Notes: generated from the letters alone by a model not told the origin. Shown: positions 27,781 to 39,349, counted from the stretch's first letter. The stretch is DNA of 64,000 bases from Rhodovastum atsumiense (GCF_937425535.1 NZ_OW485601.1:363001-427000), one strand, 5' to 3'. Numbers and translations are program-made.

Positions 27781-28659
27781 TCAGGCGCGATAGCGGCGCG
27801 GTATCAGAAGATTGGCCAGCATCGTCAGCGCGAGCGTGGTGGCCATCAGGATGAAGGCGAGTGCCGCGGCGAACGGCCAGTTGTTGTTGGTGCCGAATTC
27901 CCAGAACAGCAGCGGCGCCATCATGTGGAAGCGCGGCCCGCCCAGCAGCACCGGCGTGGCATAGGCGTTCATGCTCAGCACGAAGCACAGCACCGCGCCG
28001 ATGGTGATCCCGGGCAGGGCCAGCGGCCACACCACGCGCCAGAACGCCCGCGCCGGGGCCGCCCCGAGCCCCTGTGCCGCCTGTTCGAAATACGGGTTGA
28101 TGCTTTCGAACACGCCCTGCACGGTCAGGACCAGATAAGGCAGGTTGAACGACAGGATGCCGATGACCACGGCGGTGGCGGTGGACATCAGGTCGGTCCG
28201 CTCGCCGATCAGGCTGGTGGAGGCAAGGTCCAGCACGCCGCCGCGGGCGAACAGGATCATCCAGCCCACCGTGCGCACGGTGCTGCCGATGAACAGCGGC
28301 AGCACGATCGCCAGCATGCACACCGCTTTCCAGCGTCCCTCCATGCGCGCCAGGAACCAGGCCAGCGGCACGCCCAGCACCACGCAGAGCGCGGTGCTGA
28401 GCAGCGCCACCGTCACGGTGGTGCGCATGACATCCAGGTAGAACGGGTCGGTGAAGAAGCGGATGTAGTTCTCCGGCGTCACCGCCTCGACCATCAGCTC
28501 GGTCTGGCTGTACTGGTTCAGGCTGTAGCGGCCGAGCAGCGACAGCGGCGCCACCAGCAACAGGACCACGGCAAGCGTGGCCGGGCCGAGGAACGCCGAG
28601 GCCGCGAGGCCCTGGCGCGGGAACAGCGTGCTACCGCCGACGGCCACCTGCCACCTCAC
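27781..28659 (-). CDS. ABC transporter permease, PotB type
   Basis: Inner-membrane permease of 292 residues with six hydrophobic helices. The EAA loop lies near YFEQAAQGLGAAPARAFWRV. It belongs to the spermidine/putrescine-type (POPT) family. The GTG at 28659 overlaps the stop of the binding-protein gene by 4 bp (GTGA), so it is preferred over a GTG eight codons earlier. It partners the second permease at 32142 and the ATPase at 31006. Confidence 0.88.
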   Translation of the reverse strand: MRWQVAVGGSTLFPRQGLAASAFLGPATLAVVLLLVAPLSLLGRYSLNQYSQTELMVEAVTPENYIRFFTDPFYLDVMRTTVTVALLSTALCVVLGVPLAWFLARMEGRWKAVCMLAIVLPLFIGSTVRTVGWMILFARGGVLDLASTSLIGERTDLMSTATAVVIGILSFNLPYLVLTVQGVFESINPYFEQAAQGLGAAPARAFWRVVWPLALPGITIGAVLCFVLSMNAYATPVLLGGPRFHMMAPLLFWEFGTNNNWPFAAALAFILMATTLALTMLANLLIPRRYRA

Positions 28660-29723
28660 GCGCGCTGGATGGTCTTCTTCCACCAGTCCGCGATCTCAGG
28701 CTGGACCTTGGTGGTGTAGCCGTAATCGGGCACGACCAGGCGGGGCGCCGGATCCGGCAAGGCCAGCTGCTCGGCCACCTTGCCGGTCAGGCCGGCATTG
28801 GTGATGGTCGGCAGGTAGCCCATCTGCTCGGCGAAGCCGCGCTGGGCCGAGGGTTCAAGCATGGCATTGATGTATTTGTAGGCGGCTTCCTTGTTGGGCG
28901 CGTTCTTCGGCACGCCCATGCCGGAGACGTAGACGACGCAGCCCTCTTTCGGGAAGGCCCCCTTCACCGATATGCCCGCGTTCTGCCACATGATGATCCG
29001 GGCCATCCACATCAGCCCGATATCGACCTCGCCGGAGCGGAAGGCGGGGCCGCCCGCATCGGTGGTCGGGAACAGCTTCATGCCGTTGGCATTGACCCGC
29101 GTCACCAGCTCCTTCGCTTTTTCCATGTCGTTGGTGGTGCCGCTCGCATAGAGCGAGGCCCCCATGACGGCATAGAAGAAGTTCACGTCGGTGACGCCGA
29201 CCCGGTTTTTGTATTTCGGGTCGAACAGGTCGGTGAAGCTCGTGGGCGGGGCCTGGACGCGTTCGGGGCTGTAGATCAGCAGTTGCGGGCTGTAGATATG
29301 CGCGGCATAGGTCGGCGAGCGTAGGCTGTCCTGAAGGTATTTCAGGTTCGGCACCTTGGTGGGCGTAAGCTCTTCCAGCAGCCCCATCTCGGCGAGCTGG
29401 TAGGCGGCCACCGCCTCCACCGAGACCACGTCGGTGCTGCCGCGCGGCAGGCGGCGCTGGGCCTGGATCTTGGCGACGCGCGGCGCCTGGTCGCCGACAT
29501 CCTGGATCACCTCGACCCCCTGCTTCTGCAGCAGCGGCGCCTCGACATTCTCGCGCAGCAGGCGGGCATAGTCGCCGCCCCAGGTGGAGATCACCACCTT
29601 GCTCGCCTGGGCGCGCGCCTCGCTGCCGATCACCGCGGGTGCGGCCAGCGCGGCCGCGCCCGCCAGGACATGGCGGCGGGAAAGCAGGAAGCCCGGCTGC
29701 GCGGGCATGGCGTCTTTCGTCAT
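28656..29723 (-). CDS. ABC transporter substrate-binding protein, PotD type
   Basis: Periplasmic binding protein of 355 residues with a twin-arginine-like leader (SRRHVLAGAAALAAPAVIG, cleavage near ARA-Q about residue 39). The mature part starts SKVVISTWGGDYARLLREN, typical of family-1 polyamine and opine binders. The ligand is not polyamine by context: the operon degrades hydroxyproline and has two peptidases, so hydroxyproline, its derivatives or short peptides are likelier. ATG 29723 has AGGAG about 8 bases upstream. Confidence 0.88.
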   Translation of the reverse strand: MTKDAMPAQPGFLLSRRHVLAGAAALAAPAVIGSEARAQASKVVISTWGGDYARLLRENVEAPLLQKQGVEVIQDVGDQAPRVAKIQAQRRLPRGSTDVVSVEAVAAYQLAEMGLLEELTPTKVPNLKYLQDSLRSPTYAAHIYSPQLLIYSPERVQAPPTSFTDLFDPKYKNRVGVTDVNFFYAVMGASLYASGTTNDMEKAKELVTRVNANGMKLFPTTDAGGPAFRSGEVDIGLMWMARIIMWQNAGISVKGAFPKEGCVVYVSGMGVPKNAPNKEAAYKYINAMLEPSAQRGFAEQMGYLPTITNAGLTGKVAEQLALPDPAPRLVVPDYGYTTKVQPEIADWWKKTIQRA

Positions 29724-29758
29724 CGCTGGTCTCCTGGAGATGAACGGAGGAAGAAGGC

Positions 29759-30970
29759 TCAGGCCTCGTACCCGAACGGATCCTCGACCGAGTAGCAGGG
29801 CCGGGTGAACCAGTGCGGTCCGTCCTCGGCCATGTAGATGATGTCTTCGAGGCGTACGCCGAACTCACCGTAGATGCAGATCATCGGCTCGTCGGAGAAG
29901 CACATCCCGACCTGAAGCGGCGTCCTGTTGCCGCGGACGATGAAGGACTCCTCGTGCACGTCCAGGCCGATGCCGTGGCCGGTGCGGTGCGGCAACCCGG
30001 GCACGCGGTAGCCGGGACCGAAGCCCGCCGCTTCGATCACGCCGCGCGCCGCGGCATCCACCGCCTCGCAGGGGGCGCCCAGCACCGCGGCCTCGAACGC
30101 CGCCAGTTGTGCCCGCTTCTCCAGGTTCCAGATCTCGGCCTGACGCGGGGTCGGGTCGCCGAACACATAGGTGCGGGTGATGTCGGACCGGTAGCCGTGC
30201 ACCAGGGCGCCCATGTCGATCAGCACCATGTCGCCAGGACGCAGCGTCTGCGGATAGGGCACGCCGTGCGGGTAGGCCGTCGCCTCGCCGAACTGCACCG
30301 CCCCCGAGGGCGTGCTGGCTCCGAGGCGCAGATGCGCCTGATCGAGAAAAGCCTTCACCTCGGTCGTGGTCACGCCTTCGCGCAGGCAGCGCGCGGCCGC
30401 CTTGTGCACCGTCATGGTGATATCCATGGCACGCTGCATCAGCGCGATCTCGGCCGGCGACTTCACCTGCCGGCAGGCGGCGGTGATGCTGGCGCCGTTG
30501 ACGAAGGTGAAGCTGTTGCCGGCGCGGCGCAGGCCATCGACGGTGAAGAACGGCGTCGCCGGGTCGATCGCGAGGGTGCCGCTGTCATAGCCCTTGCTGC
30601 GCACCACCTCGATCACCAGCGCGGTCGGATCCTCGTGCTCCTCCCAGACGCGCACGTCGTCGCCGAAGGACATGTATTCGCGGGTCTTCGGTTCCTCAAA
30701 GGCCGGGCTGAGATAGGCGATCTCCCCTTCCACCGGAATGACCGCGCCGTGCAGCCGCTCGGTCAGCTTGAGCTGGATGCCGGTGAAATAGGCAAGGTTG
30801 GTCGAGGTATCGAGATAGAGCGCCTGGATGCCCTGCGCCCGCATCAGATGCTGCGCGCGGGCGATACGCTGCAGGTGCTCGTCCACCCCGATCGGCTGCA
30901 CGCCGTCCAGCATCGGCGACATGCGCGCCAGTTCCTGCTCGAAGGTCGAGCCACCCACACCAATCGTCAT
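29759..30970 (-). CDS. M24-family metallopeptidase (Xaa-Pro peptidase type)
   Basis: Pita-bread-fold hydrolase of 403 residues with an N-terminal creatinase-like domain (about 25-165). All five metal ligands are present: Asp252 and Asp263 (IDMGALVHGYRSD), His332 (HRTGHGIG), Glu361 (FSDEPM) and Glu375 (GVRLED). Xaa-Pro aminopeptidases and prolidases share this set, but so do creatinase-like and ectoine-hydrolase-like members that cleave other C-N bonds. Encoded between the ABC ATPase and binding protein, so it probably acts on the imported substrate. Confidence 0.87.
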   Translation of the reverse strand: MTIGVGGSTFEQELARMSPMLDGVQPIGVDEHLQRIARAQHLMRAQGIQALYLDTSTNLAYFTGIQLKLTERLHGAVIPVEGEIAYLSPAFEEPKTREYMSFGDDVRVWEEHEDPTALVIEVVRSKGYDSGTLAIDPATPFFTVDGLRRAGNSFTFVNGASITAACRQVKSPAEIALMQRAMDITMTVHKAAARCLREGVTTTEVKAFLDQAHLRLGASTPSGAVQFGEATAYPHGVPYPQTLRPGDMVLIDMGALVHGYRSDITRTYVFGDPTPRQAEIWNLEKRAQLAAFEAAVLGAPCEAVDAAARGVIEAAGFGPGYRVPGLPHRTGHGIGLDVHEESFIVRGNRTPLQVGMCFSDEPMICIYGEFGVRLEDIIYMAEDGPHWFTRPCYSVEDPFGYEA

Positions 30971-31005
30971 ACCCCCATCCTTTCACTGCCTCGCGGCAGC
31001 CCAGG

Positions 31006-32141
<1,136 letters not shown>

Positions 32142-32145
<4 letters not shown>

Positions 32146-33008
32146 CGCATCACCTGTCCAAGACGCACCAGCCGGTCGAGCAGGATGAGCACCGCGCTGA
32201 TGACGAGCATCTGCACGACGGCCACCGCGGCCACCAGCGGGTCGATGTGATAGGCCAGATACTGAAGCGTCGCGTTCGAGAGCGTGTTCATGCCGGGGCT
32301 GACGAGGAAGATCGTCATGTCCAGGTTCTCGAACGAGACGATGAAGGCGAACAGTGCCGCCGCGGCGATGCCCGACCGCATGGCGGGCAGCGTCACGCGC
32401 CAGATCACGCGCAGCGGCGAGGCGCCGAGATTGGCGGCGGCCTCCTCGGTGGCGCGGTCGTGGTTCACCAGCCCGGCGAGGCAGAGGCGCACCACCCAGG
32501 GCAGGGTAATCAGCACATGAGCGCTGACAAGAAAACCAAAGGACCCGCTAAGTGCGAGGCCGGTTCCCATCTCCACCCAGACGGCGAAGACATAGAGCCC
32601 GAGGCCGAGCGCCACCCCCGGCACCGTCAGCGGCGCCAGCAGCAGCGTGCTGAGCACCTCCCGTCCCGGAAAGCGGTAGCGTGACAGGCCGATCCCCGCC
32701 GGCACGCCGATGCAGAGTGCCAGCACGACGGTGATCGCGGCCACCTGCAGGCTGGTCCAGATCGCCGCGCCGAACTCGTCGAGGATGCGGCCGTACCAGG
32801 CCAGCGTGTAGCCGCGCGGCGGGAAGGAGATCAGCGTCTCGTCGAACACGCTGAGGTAAAGCGTCAACACCAGTGGCAGGAAGATCGCGACCGCGCCCAC
32901 TGCGGCGAGCAGGCGCCCGAGCAGGCGCGCGGCCGAATCCGGCAGGTCGGCGATCCGCGACGCGGCCGGACTGTGCGGGACAGGAAACGTGGCGGTCGGA
33001 GAGGTCAT
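32142..33008 (-). CDS. ABC transporter permease, PotC type
   Basis: Second inner-membrane permease, 288 residues, with six hydrophobic helices. The EAA-loop region is TEEAAANLGASPLRVIWRVT. First gene of the nine-gene hydroxyproline operon, 137 bp from the divergent GntR gene. ATG 33008 (MTSPTATFPV) is preferred; the frame continues to 33125 but would then run into the operator region. Confidence 0.87.
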
Positions 33009-33108
33009 GTCGGATGTCGCCTGGACGTGCCGGCCGGCTGCGAACAGCCGCATGCCGGTGGACAAGGGCAGAGGAGCACTTCGCGCATGGCGAGGGACCG
33101 TATGGGAT

Positions 33109-33120
33109 ATTGTATCCAAT
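33109..33120. promoter_or_regulatory. Putative GntR/FadR-type operator
   Basis: ATTGTATCCAAT lies midway between the divergent GntR gene and the transporter operon. The outer ATTG/CAAT arms are perfect and the core resembles the TNGTATACNA-type sites bound by FCD-domain GntR regulators. It is the only such site seen in this 137-bp gap. Confidence 0.5.
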
Positions 33121-33145
33121 CGCAAGAGCGATATAAGTTACATTC

Positions 33146-33844
33146 ATGAACGATCCTTCTTCCCACGGCCTGGGCGTCGTGCAGCGCGTCACGGTGGTCG
33201 AAGCGGTGACCGACGCCCTGCGCGCCCGCATTCTCTCCGCGGAGCTGCCGGAAGGCGCGCAACTGCGGCAGGAGACCCTGGCGGCCGAGCTGGGCGTCAG
33301 CCGGATTCCGCTGCGCGAGGCGTTCCGGCGCCTGGAATCCGAAGGCCTGGTCACGATCATGCCGCATCGCGGCGCGATCGTCTCCGTGCTGTCCCTCGAC
33401 GACATCGCCGAACTGTTCGACCTGCGGGCGATGCTGGAACCGGAGCTGGTGCGGCGCGCGATTCCCCACCAGACCGAACTCACCCTCGCCCGGGCCGAGC
33501 ACATCCTGGCCGACTACGCCGCCGCGCTGGAGCGAAGCGACGTGGCGGCCTGGGGTACGCTCAACAGCCAGTTCCATCTCGCGCTGTACGAGCCGTCAGG
33601 ACGGGCGCGCTCGCTCGCCCTGGTGCATGGCCTGCTCGACCAGACGGACCGCTATACCCGCATGCAGTTGCTGTTCACCGGCGGGCGGGGCCAGTCGCGC
33701 GCCCGCCAGGAGCATGCGGCGCTGCTGCAGGCCTGCAAGGCCGGCGACGCGGTGCAGGCGGGCGAGCTGCTCGCGGCGCATGTGCGTGACGCGGGGGACA
33801 GCCTGCTGGCCTTCCTGCGCACCTGGCGACGCCGGGAAAGCTGA
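33146..33844 (+). CDS. GntR-family regulator, FCD (FadR) subfamily
   Basis: Regulator of 232 residues. The N-terminal winged helix (about 15-80) contains LAAELGVSRIPLREAFRRLE and the wing LVTIMPHRGAIV. The C-terminal FCD effector domain has metal-ligand-like positions in FDLRAMLEPELVRRA, and NSQFHLALYE with its conserved His. It is divergent from the hydroxyproline operon and very likely controls it. Effector unknown, probably hydroxyproline or a pathway intermediate. Confidence 0.9.
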   Translation: MNDPSSHGLGVVQRVTVVEAVTDALRARILSAELPEGAQLRQETLAAELGVSRIPLREAFRRLESEGLVTIMPHRGAIVSVLSLDDIAELFDLRAMLEPELVRRAIPHQTELTLARAEHILADYAAALERSDVAAWGTLNSQFHLALYEPSGRARSLALVHGLLDQTDRYTRMQLLFTGGRGQSRARQEHAALLQACKAGDAVQAGELLAAHVRDAGDSLLAFLRTWRRRES

Positions 33845-33868
33845 ACCACACCTTCGACGGCAAAAGCC

Positions 33869-33953
33869 GTAGGGCGGATCAGCGCAGCGCAATCCGCCGT
33901 CGCAACGCTCCGTAAGGTGGCCGGCTTGCGTTGGCGGATTGCATCCGCCCTAC
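33869..33953. repeat. REP-like element with two hairpins and 11-bp terminal inverted repeats
   Basis: GTAGGGCGGAT (33869-33879) is mirrored by ATCCGCCCTAC (33943-33953). Inside, GCAATCCGCC (33889-33898) is mirrored by GGCGGATTGC (33933-33942). Two local hairpins form: GGCGGAT/ATCCGCC at 33873-33898 and at 33933-33949. It fills the gap between two convergent genes, a usual place for REP/BIME elements, and may stop transcription from both sides. Confidence 0.75.
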
Positions 33954-33963
33954 AGACCGCTGG

Positions 33964-35013
33964 TCACACCGTCCGCGTCACCTTCTGCAAGCTGGAGGGC
34001 GCGTCGGGATCCAGGCCGCGGGCCCGGGCAAGCCGGGACGCGGCGAGGTAGAAGCTCTGCAAGGCCAGCAGCGGCATCACCTCCGCCGCCATGCCGTCCA
34101 CCACCGGCAAGGCCACCGTGCCGGCCATGTCCGGCGCGGTGGTGAACACCTGCCCGCCGAGCGCGACCAGACGTTCCAGCACCTGCCGCGTCTGTGCCGC
34201 CGCCGCATCCGGCTGGGCCAAGGCGAGCACGGGGAAGCCGTCGCGCACCAGTTCCAGCGGGCCGTGGATCAATTCCGCCGCGCTGAAGGCCTCGGCGTGC
34301 AGGCGGCAGGTCTCCTTGCATTTCAGCGCCATCTCGGCGGCCACCCCCAGGGCCGGCCCGCGCCCGACCACATAGAGCCCGCCTGCCCCGACCAAAGGCC
34401 GCAGCGCCGGGAACCAGTCCAGCCCGCAGGCGGCCTCGAGCGCGGCGGGCAAGGCGTGCAACTGCGCCAACACCCCAGGCTGCTCCGACCAGCCGGCCAC
34501 CAGATGCAGAAACGCCGCCATCGACGCGAGGCAGGACTTGGTCGCGGCGACGCTGCGTTCCGGTCCCGCCGCCAGCGGGATCACCATTTCGCACAGCGCG
34601 GCGAGCGGGGCCTCGGGATCGTTGACGAAGCCCACGACCAGCGCGCCTTCGGCCCGCGCGGCCTCGGTCAGGCGCAGCAGGTCGGGGCTGCGGCCGGACT
34701 GCGAGACCGCGATGAACAACGCCCCCCGCATCGCCAGCCGGCGCTGGTAGACCGAGGCGACCGAAGGCCCCACCGAGGCGACGACGCGGCCGGCCACCGT
34801 CTCGATCAGGTATTTGCCATAGCTGCAGGCGTGATCGGAGCTGCCGCGCGCGCAGGTGACCACGAAGGGCGGCGGGCTGGCGCGCAACCGGCGGCCAAGG
34901 GCCGCGAACAGATCGGCCGAGGCAGCGGTCTGGCGCCGCACGGCGGCGGCAGCCTCGGCGGCCTCGGCCGCCATCAGCGAAGCGCAGGAAGAAGGGGTCA
35001 TCGTCGCGGTCAT
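33964..35013 (-). CDS. SIS-domain aminosugar-phosphate deaminase/isomerase (NagB-II/GlmS-like)
   Basis: Protein of 349 residues with two SIS domains: CARGSSDHACSYGKYLIET near 54-72, and GRGPALGVAAEMALKCKE near 218-235. The segment HAEAFSAAELIHGPLELV corresponds to the GlmS isomerase site, and the C-terminus LQKVTRTV keeps the active-site Lys. There is no glutaminase domain. NagB-II enzymes convert glucosamine-6-phosphate to fructose-6-phosphate and ammonia. Deglycases of Amadori compounds have a similar fold, so that remains an alternative. Last gene of the operon. Confidence 0.85.
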   Translation of the reverse strand: MTATMTPSSCASLMAAEAAEAAAAVRRQTAASADLFAALGRRLRASPPPFVVTCARGSSDHACSYGKYLIETVAGRVVASVGPSVASVYQRRLAMRGALFIAVSQSGRSPDLLRLTEAARAEGALVVGFVNDPEAPLAALCEMVIPLAAGPERSVAATKSCLASMAAFLHLVAGWSEQPGVLAQLHALPAALEAACGLDWFPALRPLVGAGGLYVVGRGPALGVAAEMALKCKETCRLHAEAFSAAELIHGPLELVRDGFPVLALAQPDAAAAQTRQVLERLVALGGQVFTTAPDMAGTVALPVVDGMAAEVMPLLALQSFYLAASRLARARGLDPDAPSSLQKVTRTV

Positions 35014-35935
35014 GCTCCCACGGTCGCGCCGATCAGCGCGGCGCCCAGCACGCCGCTGGAATCGCCAAGGCGCGGCGGCAGCAGCAGCGTCTGCAGCGTT
35101 TCGGTCATCGCCTGTCGCGCCATCGCCGCGCGTCCCTCCCCGAACAGCACATCCAGTTGCGAGAGACCACCTCCGAGCACGATCACGTCCGGGTCAAGCA
35201 GGTTGACCAGGCTGCCCACGGCCAGGCCGAACCAGCCGGCCGCCTCGGCCAGCACCTGCGCGGCGACCGTGTCCTCGCCGGCGCGCGCGACGATGGCAGG
35301 CAGGCGCAGCACCGGACCGCCCAGTTCGCGGTAGCGCCGCTCCAGCGCGGTGCCGGAAAGATACTGCTCGACGCAGCCGCGCCGGCCACAGTAGCAGGGC
35401 CGCCCGCCGGCCTCGATGCACATATGCCCCCACTCGCCGCCGATGCCGTGACGGCCGGGCCAGAGCGCCCCGTCGATCACCACCCCGCCGCCCGCCCCGG
35501 TGCCCAGCGTCAATCCCAGCACCAGCCGGTGACCGCGCCCGGCGCCGAGCAACGCCTCGCTCAGGGCAAAGGCATGCCCGTCATTGATCAGCACCGGCAC
35601 CAGCCCGGTCGCCGCCCGTAGCAGCGCCGGCAAGGGCGCGCCATCCAGCCAGGGCAGGCCGCAATTGCGCACCCGGTCCCGCTCCGGGTCGATCGATCCC
35701 GGCAGCCCGACGCCGAGCGTCACCGGCGCCTCCCCCGCCGCGGCGCGGGCACGCGCCACCAGCCGGGCAATCTGCGCCACCAGGGCGGGGACACCGGACT
35801 GCTCGGTCGGCTCGCGGGCCCGCAGCAGCGGCGCGTCGAAACGCGGCCCGGTGAGTGCCACCTCCACCTTGGTGCCGCCGAGATCGATGCCGATATGCAT
35901 GGCGGCGTCCCCCGCCCCGCCCGCCGGCAGGCTGG

Positions 35936-35939
<4 letters not shown>
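35010..35939 (-). CDS. ROK-family sugar kinase (N-acetylglucosamine/glucosamine kinase type)
   Basis: ROK kinase of about 309 residues. The phosphate motif IGIDLGGTK is at 16-24, the catalytic base Asp120 in LINDGHAF, LTLGTGAGGG near 143-152, and the zinc site His172 with CYCGRRGC (Cys182, 184, 189). It should phosphorylate an amino sugar at C6. ATG 35939 overlaps the ATPase stop by 4 bp (ATGA). ATG 35900 (MHIGIDLGG) with GGGGGAC upstream is an equally good biochemical start. Confidence 0.88.
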
Positions 35940-37000
<1,061 letters not shown>

Positions 37001-37004
37001 GGCC

Positions 37005-38513
37005 TCAGCGCTCCGCGGCGATGGCGACCAGCCGGGCGACGGCGGCGTCGAGCCGGGACATGGCCGCGTCCTCGGCCTGTGCCAGCGCGGCCAGCCGGTC
37101 CCGCACGTCCCCCAGGCGGGTGTTCAATCCCTGCAGGCTGACCGTGAGCGCCGCTTCCCCGGGACCGCCCGGCAGGGTGCGCACGGCGACGAAATGCTCG
37201 GGACTGGCGAAACGGTGCAACGCTTCCGCCTCCAGGCGGGGCGGTCGCCCGACCACCTCGGTGAACAGGGCAGCGAAGCTGGCCGCATCGAGGCCGGACA
37301 GCCCGGTGCCAGTCTCGATCAACTGCCGCGACAGACGACTGGCCACCTCGTGGGCCTGACGGAACGACAACCCTTCCGCGCGCGCCAGCGAATCCGCGAG
37401 TTCGGTCATGCACAGGCAGGCGGCATCGATGATCGCGCGCGCCCGGTCCTCGCGCACGCGCACCGCCTGCACGAAGGCCGTCAGCAGCGGCAGCAGCCGG
37501 CCAGCGGTGGCGAAGGCCTGATACCCGGCCGACTGGGTCGGGCCCTCGGCATCGTTCATGTCGGTGAAAGGCGTGTTGTGCAGGGTGCCCATCACCACGT
37601 CGCACTGGCCGACCGCGTGCGAGGCCAGCAGCCGCATGTGCTCGACCGGCACGGGATTGCGCTTCTGCGGCATGATCGAGCTGACCTGCACGAAGGCATT
37701 GGGCACGTAGAGCTGGCCGACCTCGAAGGAGGTCCAGCTGTTCAGATCCTGCACGAAGCGGCCGACATTGAGGAACAGCACCTTCATCGCCGCATAGGCC
37801 CCGGCGAGGTAGTCGGCCGCGGCGATGCAACCATAGCTGTTGTCCTGGAAGGTCGTGAACCCCAGCAGCTCCGCCATGCGCGGGCGCGACAGCGGGAAGC
37901 CGGTAGTGGTGATCGCCGCCGCCCCCATGGAGCAGAGATCGACATCGCCATGGGCGTGCAGCAGGCGCCCGAGATCACGCAGCAGGATCTCGGCAAAGGC
38001 GGCGAGGTAGTGGCCGAAGGTGGTGGGCTGCGCCGGCTGGCCATGGGTATAGGCGACCACCAGCGTCGCCCGCTCGCGCGCGGCGATGTCGAGCAGCGCC
38101 GCGGCAAGATCGGCCACTTCGCCGATCAGACCGCGCAGCCGCGCCTTCAGCGCCATCTTGAAGATGGTGACATCCATGTCGTTGCGGCTGCGCCCGGTGT
38201 GCAGCCGCCCGGCGAGGTCGCGCCCCACCCGCTCGCCGAGCAGGTGCTCGATCAGGAAGAACAGGTCCTCGAAGGCGCCGGTATAGGTCACCTGGTCCAG
38301 GTCGATGTCGCGGCGCAGGGCGGCGAGCGCATCGAGCAGCTTTCCGGCCTCGGCCTCGGTCAGCAGCCCCTGCTCGGCGAGCATCACCGCATGGGCGCGG
38401 TTCACGCGCTCGAGCAGCCCGGCATAGTGACGGCGCGTCTCGTCGAACAGCGGCGCGAGCACGGCGTCGCGATAGGCGGGAGCCGGAAAGCGGCTGGTGT
38501 CGTCGATGGTCAT
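37005..38513 (-). CDS. Argininosuccinate-lyase-like C-N lyase (fumarase/aspartase superfamily)
   Basis: Protein of 502 residues. Superfamily motifs are HTGRSRNDMD near 106-115, YTHGQPAQPTTFGHYL (general acid His), and the flexible signature loop SSIMPQKRNPVPVEH. Family members eliminate fumarate from N-(1,2-dicarboxyethyl) compounds. No arginine biosynthesis gene is near. The gene overlaps the permease by 4 bp (ATG 38513) and is followed 4 bp later by the ATPase, so it is fully part of a sugar-uptake operon. EDDS lyase is a catabolic relative of similar size. The substrate is unknown. Confidence 0.82.
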   Translation of the reverse strand: MTIDDTSRFPAPAYRDAVLAPLFDETRRHYAGLLERVNRAHAVMLAEQGLLTEAEAGKLLDALAALRRDIDLDQVTYTGAFEDLFFLIEHLLGERVGRDLAGRLHTGRSRNDMDVTIFKMALKARLRGLIGEVADLAAALLDIAARERATLVVAYTHGQPAQPTTFGHYLAAFAEILLRDLGRLLHAHGDVDLCSMGAAAITTTGFPLSRPRMAELLGFTTFQDNSYGCIAAADYLAGAYAAMKVLFLNVGRFVQDLNSWTSFEVGQLYVPNAFVQVSSIMPQKRNPVPVEHMRLLASHAVGQCDVVMGTLHNTPFTDMNDAEGPTQSAGYQAFATAGRLLPLLTAFVQAVRVREDRARAIIDAACLCMTELADSLARAEGLSFRQAHEVASRLSRQLIETGTGLSGLDAASFAALFTEVVGRPPRLEAEALHRFASPEHFVAVRTLPGGPGEAALTVSLQGLNTRLGDVRDRLAALAQAEDAAMSRLDAAVARLVAIAAER

Positions 38514-39349
38514 CCCTTGAGCCCCGTGAGCGCGATGCCGCGAATGATCTGGCGCTGGAAGAAGAGGAACAGCAGCAGCGTCGGCACGGTGGCGAGGCAG
38601 GCCCCCGCCATCACCAGCTGCCATTCGGTGTTGTTCTCGCCGGAGAAGAAGGCCAGCCCCACCGGCAGGGTGTAGCGGCTGCGGTCGCTGCTGACGATCA
38701 GCGGCCACAGGAAGGCCGACCAGTTGCCGAGGAAGGTGAAGATCGCCAGCGCCGCCTGCGCCGGCCGCACCAGCGGCATCGCCACCTGCCACCAGATGCG
38801 GAATTCCGAAAGCCCGTCGATGCGCGCGGCATCGAGCAGGTCGTCGGGGACGGTGGCGAAGAACTGCCGCATCAGGAAGGTGCCGAAGCCCGTCATCATG
38901 CCGGGGAACATGATGCCCCAGTAGCTGTCCACCCAGCCGAAGGATCGCGCCATCACGTACCACGGGATGACCAGCATCTCGGTCGGCACCATCATGGTGG
39001 ACAGGATCAGCACGAACACCAGCCCACGCCCGCGGAAACGGTACTTACACAGCGTGTAGCCGACCAGGCTGTCGAAGAAGAGCACCGAGAGCGTGGTGGC
39101 GATGCTGACCACCAGCGAGTTGAGGAACCACAGCGGGAAGCGCCCGTCGCCGAGGATGCGCGCGTAATTGGCCAGCGTCGGCGCCTCGGGCCACAGCGAC
39201 AGGCTGAACACCTCGGCGCCCTGCTTGAGCGAGGTGGCGAAGGCCAGCCAGAGCGGCGCCACCATCACCAGCCCGCCGGCGAGCAGCCCCAGCCAGATCG
39301 CCGCCCGCCCCAGATCGCCACGACGGCGGATCATCACCGGCCCGCTCAT
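38510..39349 (-). CDS. Sugar ABC transporter permease (MalG/UgpE type)
   Basis: CUT1 inner-membrane permease of 279 residues with six hydrophobic helices and the EAA loop DLLDAARIDGLSEFRIWWQV. ATG 39349 overlaps the first permease gene by 4 bp (ATGA), and its own stop overlaps the lyase start in the same way. The longer open frame up to 39637 only translates the other permease in the wrong frame. Confidence 0.9.
   Translation of the reverse strand: MSGPVMIRRRGDLGRAAIWLGLLAGGLVMVAPLWLAFATSLKQGAEVFSLSLWPEAPTLANYARILGDGRFPLWFLNSLVVSIATTLSVLFFDSLVGYTLCKYRFRGRGLVFVLILSTMMVPTEMLVIPWYVMARSFGWVDSYWGIMFPGMMTGFGTFLMRQFFATVPDDLLDAARIDGLSEFRIWWQVAMPLVRPAQAALAIFTFLGNWSAFLWPLIVSSDRSRYTLPVGLAFFSGENNTEWQLVMAGACLATVPTLLLFLFFQRQIIRGIALTGLKG

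Noticed and set aside
33869-33953. Insertion sequence or MITE with target duplication
   Set aside because: No transposase and no flanking direct repeat; the twin-hairpin layout fits a REP element better.
37005-38513. Housekeeping arginine biosynthesis gene argH
   Set aside because: It is translationally coupled into a sugar transport operon with no arginine gene nearby. The possibility is kept as a refutation test in the findings.
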